NCBI GenBank assembly: GCA_041584055.1
Contig: JBFHER010000274.1
Span: 1-5,336 of the forward strand
DNA from: JBFHER01 sp041584055
GTDB taxonomy: Bacteria; Bacteroidota; Bacteroidia; Bacteroidales; UBA5342
Length of the DNA: 5,336 nucleotides
Direction of reading: 5' to 3'
The translations under genes and the position numbers were made by a program. The stretch's first letter is position 1. Each line of letters begins with the position of its first letter. A model generated the notes under the pieces. The model did not search any database and was not told the origin of the DNA. It worked only from the letters and a program-made list of their open reading frames with translations. This document shows, one piece after another, positions 1-5,336 of this stretch.

Positions 1-669
1 GGCTTGCTCTTTGTAAACTCAAAAAATAAAATCTTAAAGGAAGCCGCGGGGAAGCTCAACATTCATTCCTATGGTGATGGATCCGTTAGCATTGCTTCTT
101 CCTGGCCAACACTGACCATTGCCTGGCATAAGGAAGCTTCAGCTTTAGGGATTGAGACTAAACTGAGCGGCGCATATAACCTTGAAAACATTGCCGCTGC
201 CATCGCCATCGGCGAACACTTTGGGGTTTCGCCCCAACACATTAAGGACGCGCTTGAAAACTATACCCCTTCCAACAACCGTTCCCAAATCATTCAATCA
301 GATTTTAATACGGTGATCATGGATGCCTACAATGCCAACCCAACAAGCATGCTGGCAGCCCTGACCGATTTTGCGAATGCGGACTACAAGCAAAAGGTGT
401 TGATCTTAGGCGACATGAAGGAATTGGGCACTTATTCACGGGAAGAACATTCAAAACTGATTACTGAAATATCAAGGTTAAAATTTGACAGGGTTTTTCT
501 GGTAGGGACAGAATTCAAAAAAGTTTCTCATATTTGTTCTGACTTTTACTATTTTAGCGCTACTGAAGACTTAATTGCTGTACTGAAACAATCTCCGCTT
601 ACAAATGCCACAGTGCTTGTGAAAGGATCCAGATCCATGAAACTGGAACGGCTTGTTCCTCAGCTTTAA
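1..669 (+). CDS. murF: UDP-N-acetylmuramoyl-tripeptide--D-alanyl-D-alanine ligase, C-terminal half (5' truncated)
   Basis: MurF is a cytoplasmic ATP-dependent ligase that adds D-Ala-D-Ala to UDP-MurNAc-tripeptide, completing the UDP-MurNAc-pentapeptide of peptidoglycan. The frame is open from base 1, so the first 222 residues seen here are roughly the second half of a protein usually near 430-450 residues. The N-terminal domain and the ATP-binding P-loop lie outside the window. Seen here (numbering from base 1): the end of the central domain with SGAYNLENIAAAIAIG (56-71), the inter-domain stretch SNNRSQ (91-96), the MurF hallmark DAYNANPTSM (108-117), LGDMKELGTYSREEH (136-150), and the closing VLVKGSRSMKLE (205-216). 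DAYNANP and LGDMxELG separate MurF from MurC, MurD and MurE. The TTG at base 4 is an internal leucine codon and not a start. The next gene follows after 34 nt on the same strand, so co-transcription is possible. The reading frame shows no damage. Confidence 0.95.
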   Translation, partial: GLLFVNSKNKILKEAAGKLNIHSYGDGSVSIASSWPTLTIAWHKEASALGIETKLSGAYNLENIAAAIAIGEHFGVSPQHIKDALENYTPSNNRSQIIQSDFNTVIMDAYNANPTSMLAALTDFANADYKQKVLILGDMKELGTYSREEHSKLITEISRLKFDRVFLVGTEFKKVSHICSDFYYFSATEDLIAVLKQSPLTNATVLVKGSRSMKLERLVPQL

Positions 670-703
670 CTCTTCCGGAACGAACAACTAATCCATGTCT
701 TAG

Positions 704-1993
704 ATGAAAGTTTTAATGTTTGGATGGGAATTCCCTCCACATATTACCGGTGGGCTAGGCACAGCAAGTTACGGACTAACCAAAGGTCTGACTTCTTTAA
801 AAGACACTGAATTAATTTTTGTTGTTCCCAAAGCATATGGGGATGAAGCCCCTTGCGGGGCAAAACTGATTGGCGCAAATGCTATTGCCTTCACGCAAAA
901 CAAAGTGCACACCTTTCGTTCCGGTGCAACCATTAAATATCTGGAGGTCGCATCAAAGATTGTTCCTTACGTAGATCCCAAAGCGTACTGGAAGATCTGT
1001 GACCATGTCGTTTCCACAAAATACAAAACGGTGCAAACCGATGACAAAGGTCGAATTCCTTTTACCGGGAATTATGGCACAAGTCTTTATGAGGAGATCC
1101 AAAAATATGCACTGGTGGCCGAAATAATTGCCCGGGATCATCACTTTGATGTGATCCATGCACACGATTGGCTGGCCTACCCGGCAGGCATGGCGGCAAA
1201 ACATGTTTCAGGCAAGCCACTGATTGTTCATGTGCATGCAACGGAGTTTGACCGGAACAGTGGTAACATCAACCCGGTGGTGTTCGATCTCGAAAAGGAA
1301 GGCATGAATGCAGCCGATCATATCATTGCAGTGAGCAACTTTACCCGCAACACCATCATTCTAAAATATGATCAGGATCCGGATAAAGTGACAACCATTC
1401 ACAATGCGGTGGAGCCAATTAGAACTGTGAAAGGTTTAAAAATAGAAAAAGGGCTGGATGAAAAAATTGTAACATTTTTGGGGCGCATAACATCACAGAA
1501 AGGGCCGGCGTACTTTATAGAAGCCGCAGCACTGGTTCTGCAGCGGAAAAAGAACGTCCGTTTCGTAATGGCGGGCAGCGGCGACCAACTGGAACAAATG
1601 ATCAGCTACGCTGCTTCAAAACACATTGCAGATCGTTTCTATTTTACCGGCTTTTTAAGTGAGCAAGAGGTTTACGAACTTTTTCAGCTAAGTGATGTGT
1701 ACATCATGCCTTCGGTTTCTGAACCTTTTGGAATCAGCCCCCTTGAAGCAATGCACGCCAACACCCCCGTCATTATATCGAAACAATCGGGTGTTTCTGA
1801 ACTGCTCACACATGCACTCAAAGTTGACTACTGGGATGTCCCTGCAATGGCAGATGCCATCAACGCCCTGATCACATACCCTGCTTTGGGGGCCCACATC
1901 CAGAAAAAAGGTAAAAAAGAGGTCAAAAAACTCAGGTGGACAAAAGTTGCGCAGCAGGTCCGAAAAATTTATGCTGCGGTTTTAGACAATTAA
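704..1993 (+). CDS. GT4-type glycosyltransferase with glycogen-synthase-like N-terminus
   Basis: This 429-residue protein has a two-domain GT-B fold and no signal peptide, so it is probably a cytoplasmic glucosyl transferase building an alpha-glucan. The N-terminus carries GWEFPPHITGGLGTASYGL (7-25), which resembles the acceptor-side loop of glycogen and starch synthases. IHAHDWLAYPAG (151-162) and VHVHATEFDRN (175-185) are also synthase-like. The C-terminal donor domain has FLGRITSQKG (258-267), VMAGSGDQ (288-295) and the retaining-GT EX7E motif, E340 and E348 in EPFGISPLE. The lysine of the KxGGL motif of GT5 ADP-glucose synthases is absent (I14 sits there), so the donor sugar nucleotide is uncertain. 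The ATG at 704 gives the family-like start MKVLMFGWEFPP. No Shine-Dalgarno sequence is visible. The GH57 gene starts 2 nt after the stop, which points to a shared role in glycogen-like polymer metabolism. The family assignment is firm; the exact product is inferred. Confidence 0.88.
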   Translation: MKVLMFGWEFPPHITGGLGTASYGLTKGLTSLKDTELIFVVPKAYGDEAPCGAKLIGANAIAFTQNKVHTFRSGATIKYLEVASKIVPYVDPKAYWKICDHVVSTKYKTVQTDDKGRIPFTGNYGTSLYEEIQKYALVAEIIARDHHFDVIHAHDWLAYPAGMAAKHVSGKPLIVHVHATEFDRNSGNINPVVFDLEKEGMNAADHIIAVSNFTRNTIILKYDQDPDKVTTIHNAVEPIRTVKGLKIEKGLDEKIVTFLGRITSQKGPAYFIEAAALVLQRKKNVRFVMAGSGDQLEQMISYAASKHIADRFYFTGFLSEQEVYELFQLSDVYIMPSVSEPFGISPLEAMHANTPVIISKQSGVSELLTHALKVDYWDVPAMADAINALITYPALGAHIQKKGKKEVKKLRWTKVAQQVRKIYAAVLDN

Positions 1994-1995
1994 CT

Positions 1996-3276
1996 ATGCA
2001 AGCAGTTTGTTTATACTTTCAGGTTCATCAACCGTTCAGATTAAAGAAGTACCGTTTTCTCGACATAGGAAAAGACCACCGGTATTTCGATGATGACCTG
2101 AACAGCGCCATCATGCGTCGTGTTGCAAAAAACTGTTATCTGAAAACAAATGAGATCCTGCTGAAAACCATCCGAAAACACAAGGGCCAGTTTAAGCTTG
2201 CATTTTCAATCAGCGGATTGGCGCTGGACCAGTTTGAGCTTTACTCCCCGGAGGTCATTGATAGTTTCTGCCAACTGGCACAAACAGGCCACGTTGAATT
2301 TTTAGGCGAAACCTATGCTCATTCATTGTCATCTGTGATTTCTGATGAAGCATTCAAGCAGCAAGTGCGCATGCATTCGGAAAAGACAGCATCCCTTTTT
2401 GGTTTAAAACCAAACACCTTTAGAAACACCGAACTGATCTATTCCAATCAAATCGGTCGACTGGTGGCCGGGTTGGGATTTCAAACAATACTCACAGAAG
2501 GAGCCTTAAAAAATATTCACAGCAACAACTTCATGGCTCCGCATTGCAGTTTTCAGAATCCTGAGCTGCATATTTTACTTCGCAATTACAGATTAAGCGA
2601 TGATCTGGCATTTCGCTTTTCGGATCAAACCTGGAAAGAACACCCGCTGGATCCGGTCAAATATTCAAAATGGATTTCAGATTCGTTGAAGCATGATCAT
2701 GATGTATGCAATCTTTTTATGGACTACGAAACGTTTGGTGAACATCAGAACGAAGCATCCGGAATATTTGACTTTATCACAAAATGGCCCTCCATTGCCA
2801 TAAAGAACGGACTCTCCTTTTTCACACCAACGGAAATTACGGCCAGGGCCTCATCGTGTGAAAAACTAAATGTACCAAACCCCATATCCTGGGCTGATGA
2901 AGAACGGGATTTAAGCGCCTGGCTGGGGAATGAACTGCAAAATGAAGCCTTTGATAAACTGTATCAACTGCAACACATGGTCGCACAATCCACAGATTCA
3001 AAAATTCAAAAGGATTGGCTTTACCTCCAATGCAGTGATCACTTTTATTACATGTGCAATAAATTCTTCACAGATGGTTCTGTCCATGCTTATTTTAATC
3101 CTTACGAATCACCATACAATGCATTTGTAAATTACATGAACATCCTCAGTGATTTTGAAAAAGTACTTAAAGACTCCCTCAACATGAAGGATGAAAAGGA
3201 CCTTAAAATTGCTGAACTTGAACAAAAATTAAAAGATATCAAAAGATCCAATCGAGCAGACGACCGCTCCATCTAA
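1996..3276 (+). CDS. Glycoside hydrolase family 57 (alpha-amylase / 4-alpha-glucanotransferase type)
   Basis: This is a 426-residue retaining alpha-glucan-active enzyme, probably cytoplasmic because no signal peptide is seen. All five GH57 conserved regions can be read in order: region 1 VHQPFRL (10-16), region 2 GHVEFLGE (98-105), region 3 FRNTELIYS (142-150) with predicted nucleophile E146, region 4 FMDYETFGEH (241-250) with predicted acid/base D243, and region 5 LQCSDHFYYM (344-353). The C-terminus from about 383 to 418 is highly charged and looks helical, possibly a coiled coil. The frame is open further upstream to an ATG at 1936, but that start would overlap the glycosyltransferase gene by 58 nt and add 20 residues of non-family sequence. 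The ATG at 1996 gives MQAVCLYFQVHQP and a 2-nt gap, so I chose it. The pairing with the upstream glycosyltransferase suggests glycogen turnover or chain-length remodelling. Hydrolysis and transglycosylation cannot be told apart here. Confidence 0.92.
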   Translation: MQAVCLYFQVHQPFRLKKYRFLDIGKDHRYFDDDLNSAIMRRVAKNCYLKTNEILLKTIRKHKGQFKLAFSISGLALDQFELYSPEVIDSFCQLAQTGHVEFLGETYAHSLSSVISDEAFKQQVRMHSEKTASLFGLKPNTFRNTELIYSNQIGRLVAGLGFQTILTEGALKNIHSNNFMAPHCSFQNPELHILLRNYRLSDDLAFRFSDQTWKEHPLDPVKYSKWISDSLKHDHDVCNLFMDYETFGEHQNEASGIFDFITKWPSIAIKNGLSFFTPTEITARASSCEKLNVPNPISWADEERDLSAWLGNELQNEAFDKLYQLQHMVAQSTDSKIQKDWLYLQCSDHFYYMCNKFFTDGSVHAYFNPYESPYNAFVNYMNILSDFEKVLKDSLNMKDEKDLKIAELEQKLKDIKRSNRADDRSI

Positions 3277-3408
3277 AACGAGAAATCACCCTGACCGCCA
3301 TTGCATCTCCGGCATGCATCTTCTCCTCAATGCGAAATTATTTCAGTGCATCAGCGCCTCTTTTTCAATATTAAAATCAATATAAATTACGCATCCTTTT
3401 AGGCTTGA

Positions 3409-3429
3409 ATCCTACATGTATTGTGGGAT
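3409..3429. repeat. Short inverted repeat / hairpin upstream of ccoS
   Basis: ATCCTACA (3409-3416) and TGTGGGAT (3422-3429) can pair over 8 bp with one G-U pair and a 5-nt loop (TGTAT). It lies 132 nt after the GH57 stop and 85 nt before the chosen ccoS start. No T-run follows directly (ACAGACGCTTTT comes next), so a factor-independent terminator is unlikely. It could be a transcript-end structure, a dimeric regulator site (TACATGTA at 3413-3420 is a perfect palindrome) or chance. Confidence 0.35.
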
Positions 3430-3497
3430 ACAGACGCTTTTCCGTTTAGATTGAATCCCGAAGTGTAGAAAAAAGTTAATGCAAACATCTAAATTAT

Positions 3498-3505
3498 TAT
3501 ATTTG
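3498..3505 (+). promoter_or_regulatory. Possible Bacteroidota -7 element (TATATTTG) before ccoS
   Basis: TATATTTG matches the Bacteroidota sigma-factor -7 consensus TAnnTTTG exactly. The region 17-23 nt upstream (AAAAGTTAATG) has no clear TTG/TTTG -33 element. The hit ends 9 nt before the ATG at 3515, so transcription would begin almost at the start codon. In AT-rich DNA the match may be fortuitous. Confidence 0.22.
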
Positions 3506-3514
3506 AAACTAATT

Positions 3515-3691
3515 ATGAATATACTATATCTACTCATTGGCGTAAGTCTTCTGGCAGCACTCGTTTTTTTGGTGTTGTTTATCTGGGCTGTGCGTACTGG
3601 TCAGTACGACGACAATCATACGCCTGCCATAAGAATTCTTTTTGAGGATGAGGAGATTGAAGACAGTGAACAAAACACAAAGGAGAATTAG
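3515..3691 (+). CDS. ccoS: cbb3-type cytochrome oxidase assembly protein CcoS
   Basis: CcoS is a small single-span inner-membrane protein needed for maturation of cbb3 oxidase; in studied bacteria its loss leaves the catalytic subunit without its cofactors. The 58-residue product has one membrane helix (about 3-25) followed by the family signature FIWAVRTGQYDD (22-33), then TPAIRILFEDE (36-46) and an acidic tail. This matches the usual size and order: helix, WAvxxGQYDD, P-x-x-R-I-L-F. The frame is also open to an ATG at 3479, which would add 12 residues (MQTSKLLYLKLI). The family normally begins directly at the helix with MxIL or MxxL, so I prefer the ATG at 3515. No Shine-Dalgarno sequence precedes either. 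The ccoNO gene starts 28 nt after the stop, in line with one operon. The usual upstream partner ccoI, a copper-transporting P-type ATPase, is not present; a GH57 gene lies there. Confidence 0.93.
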   Translation: MNILYLLIGVSLLAALVFLVLFIWAVRTGQYDDNHTPAIRILFEDEEIEDSEQNTKEN

Positions 3692-3719
3692 GTACTACTT
3701 GTAATCTTACACAATCGTT

Positions 3720-5336
3720 ATGGAAAATCAAAAATTCAGTTATGACAATGCTACGGTCAGACTTTTTGTAAATGCTACAATCTTTTGGGGTGCAGTTGCC
3801 CTGGTAGTAGGTTTACTTGCAGCACTACAACTTGCCTTCCCATGGTTTAATCTAAATCTGGAATACACCACTTTTGGCAGGGTTCGACCCGTCCATACCA
3901 ATGCTGTTATTTTTGCCTTTATTGGGAACGCAATGTTTGCCGGGATATATTATTCCCTGCAACGTGTACTCAAAGCAAGGTTATTTAACGACACCCTGAG
4001 TAAAATTCATTTCTGGGGTTGGCAGCTTGTTATTGTTTTGGCTGCAGTGACGCTACTAACCGGCTTTACTACAGGTAAAGAATACGCGGAACTTGAGTGG
4101 CCCATTGATATATTAATTGCTGTTATCTGGGTTATTTTTGGATGGAACATGATAGGGACCATTCTTAATCGCCGGGTAAAACACATCTATGCTGCGGTGT
4201 GGTGGTACCTTGCCACATTTATTGGCGTCGCAGTACTGCACATTGTCAACTCTATTGAGATTCCTGCTGCCATTTTAAAAAGTTATCCTGTGTATGCAGG
4301 GGCACAGGATGCCATCGTGCAATGGTGGTATGGACACAATGCTGTGGCTTTCTTTTTAACCACGCCATGGCTTGGATTGATGTATTACTATTTACCCAAG
4401 GCGTCCAACCGCCCCATTTATTCCTATCAATTATCAATCATTCACTTCTGGACATTGATCTTCCTTTACATGTGGTCAGGGCCACACCACTTGCTGTATC
4501 AGGCCTTACCTAACTGGTTACAGGCACTTGGGGTTACCTTCTCAATAATGCTTATCGCACCTTCGTGGGGAGGGATGATCAATGGTTTACTCACCCTCCG
4601 TGGTGCCTGGGACAAAGTGCGTGATAACGCAGAGCTCAAGTTCATTGTTATCGCTTTAACGGCCTACGGCATGTCAACCTTCGAAGGGCCCATGATGTCC
4701 TTAAAATCGGTAAATGCTATCAGCCACTTTACTGACTGGACCATTGCCCATACACACATTGCGGGCATGGGTTGGAACGCAGGCTTGATTTTCGGTATGT
4801 TCTACTGGCTGGTTCCAAGAATATTTAAAACCGAGTTATTCTCAAGGAAATTGGCCAATACGCATTTCTGGTTGGCCACCCTTGGCATTTTACTCTTTGC
4901 AATACCACTTTACTGGGCCGGAATAACGCAATGGCTCATGTTGCGTGAGTACACAGCTGATGGTCTCCTGGCCTATCCAAATTTCCTTGAAACAACCACG
5001 CAAATCCTGCCAATGTATGTATTCAGGATTGTGGGAGGTTTGATCTTCTTCATTGGCTTTTTACTCTTCCTGTATAACATGACAAAAACAATCAAATCAG
5101 GAAGTTTGCTTGCTGACGAGGAAGCAGAAGCTCCTGCGCTGGTGAATACGCAAAGCAGAAGTGCAGCCGGAGAAACTTTCCATCGCTGGATGGAGCGCAA
5201 GGGCGTTCGTTTTTCCCTGGCTGTTTTTGTAGCTCTTGTAATTGGAGGCGCAGTGGAAATCATCCCCATGTTAAAAGTTGAATCCAATATCCCGACCATC
5301 GAGACAGTAACACCATATACACCACTTGAATTGACC
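3720..5336 (+). CDS. ccoNO: cbb3-type cytochrome c oxidase, fused CcoN-CcoO (3' truncated)
   Basis: This is the catalytic subunit of the high-affinity C-family haem-copper oxidase, reducing O2 to water and pumping protons in the inner membrane. The first 539 residues are in the window and the frame is open at the end. Residues 15-454 form about 12 helices (CcoN). All cofactor ligands are present, one less than Pseudomonas stutzeri numbering: H59 and H346 for low-spin haem b, H344 for haem b3, H206, H256 and H257 for CuB, the cross-linking Y250 and the active-site E322. They sit in RPVHTNAV, WWYGHNAV, YMWSGPHH, FEGPMMS and AHTHIAGMGW. A polar linker (about 459-494) leads to another helix (about 496-514) and to GGAVEIIPML and PYTPLEL, which are typical of the CcoO N-terminus. 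The frame is therefore a CcoNO fusion; the CcoO haem c site CxxCH lies beyond the window. The ATG at 3720 is the first after an in-frame TAA at 3702. Confidence 0.95.
   Translation, partial: MENQKFSYDNATVRLFVNATIFWGAVALVVGLLAALQLAFPWFNLNLEYTTFGRVRPVHTNAVIFAFIGNAMFAGIYYSLQRVLKARLFNDTLSKIHFWGWQLVIVLAAVTLLTGFTTGKEYAELEWPIDILIAVIWVIFGWNMIGTILNRRVKHIYAAVWWYLATFIGVAVLHIVNSIEIPAAILKSYPVYAGAQDAIVQWWYGHNAVAFFLTTPWLGLMYYYLPKASNRPIYSYQLSIIHFWTLIFLYMWSGPHHLLYQALPNWLQALGVTFSIMLIAPSWGGMINGLLTLRGAWDKVRDNAELKFIVIALTAYGMSTFEGPMMSLKSVNAISHFTDWTIAHTHIAGMGWNAGLIFGMFYWLVPRIFKTELFSRKLANTHFWLATLGILLFAIPLYWAGITQWLMLREYTADGLLAYPNFLETTTQILPMYVFRIVGGLIFFIGFLLFLYNMTKTIKSGSLLADEEAEAPALVNTQSRSAAGETFHRWMERKGVRFSLAVFVALVIGGAVEIIPMLKVESNIPTIETVTPYTPLELT

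Larger units (their letters stand above)
3277..3514. other. Intergenic spacer between the glucan and cbb3 oxidase blocks
   Basis: This 238-nt stretch holds no gene I can support on either strand. The first 85 nt are mixed in composition and the rest is AT-rich. It contains a short hairpin (3409-3429), two copies of the octamer TTGAATCC (3405-3412 and 3451-3458) and a possible -7 promoter element (3498-3505). No classic GC-rich hairpin followed by a T-run is visible after the GH57 stop. By position it should carry the end of the glucan transcript and the promoter for ccoS-ccoNO. Confidence 0.6.

Noticed and set aside
695..703. Two-codon mini-ORF ATGTCTTAG ending directly before the glycosyltransferase start
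   Set aside because: An ATG-codon-stop triplet of this length is common by chance and nothing else supports translation there.
953..1204. Open frame on the - strand inside the glycosyltransferase gene
   Set aside because: It lies wholly within a well-supported + strand gene, is Cys/His-rich without a recognisable motif, and is best explained as an antisense shadow. The same holds for 1688-1897, 4252-4437 and 4973-5299 on the - strand and for 2930-3130 and 4322-4513 on the + strand.
1936..1995. Upstream in-frame ATG extending the GH57 gene by 20 codons
   Set aside because: It overlaps the end of the glycosyltransferase gene, the added residues do not look like GH57, and the family starts a few residues before the HQP motif, as the ATG at 1996 gives.
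3367..3380. Possible FNR/CRP-type site around AATATTAAAATCAA upstream of the oxidase genes
   Set aside because: The right half ATCAA fits TTGATnnnnATCAA, but the left half matches at only two of five positions, which is expected by chance in AT-rich DNA.
3303..3395. Four copies of GCATC within 93 nt (3303, 3316, 3348, 3391)
   Set aside because: The spacings of 13, 32 and 43 nt are irregular, the flanks do not match, and a 5-mer is too short to call a repeat array.
3692..3719. Possible promoter in the ccoS-ccoNO gap (TACTACTTG)
   Set aside because: It needs an extra base to fit TAnnTTTG and has no -33 partner; a 28-nt gap is better read as an intra-operon junction.
1..5336. CRISPR array, tRNA/rRNA, insertion sequence, toxin-antitoxin or phage defence system
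   Set aside because: No regularly spaced repeats, no tRNA-like cloverleaf, no transposase motif or terminal inverted repeats, and no gene outside housekeeping, glucan and respiration families were seen.

Overview
The window comes from a member of the Bacteroidota, probably an aerobic or microaerobic one. Three things support this. A 12-helix CcoN runs in one reading frame into the start of CcoO, and such a CcoNO fusion is typical of this phylum. A two-gene cassette pairs a glycogen-synthase-like GT4 glycosyltransferase with a GH57 amylase, which is also common there. Shine-Dalgarno sequences are missing in front of the genes. I cannot place it below phylum level from sequence alone. All supported genes are on the + strand, and both window ends cut a gene.

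Layout: (1) 1-669 is the C-terminal half of murF, which makes the last cytoplasmic peptidoglycan precursor. (2) 704-1993 is a GT-B-fold glycosyltransferase with a glycogen-synthase-like N-terminus. (3) 1996-3276 is a GH57 alpha-amylase-type enzyme starting 2 nt after the glycosyltransferase stop, so the two are almost certainly translationally coupled. (4) 3277-3514 is a 238-nt AT-rich spacer without a gene. It holds an 8-bp hairpin and a possible Bacteroidota-type -7 element. (5) 3515-3691 is ccoS, a small cbb3 oxidase assembly protein. (6) 3720 to the window end is the 5' part of ccoNO, the catalytic subunit of cbb3 cytochrome c oxidase fused to the cytochrome c subunit.

There are two functional blocks. 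The first handles cell wall and intracellular glucan (MurF, then glucan synthesis and breakdown or remodelling). The second is a high-affinity terminal oxidase module. The spacer between them is the natural place for a transcription boundary. Each recognised gene belongs to a known family and keeps its visible catalytic or ligand residues. I found no convincing undescribed system. The points worth a second look are the gene context (ccoS follows a GH57 gene and not ccoI), the KxGGL-lysine-less glycosyltransferase, the spacer hairpin, and the two gene starts (GH57 and CcoS) that must be placed downstream of the longest open frame.
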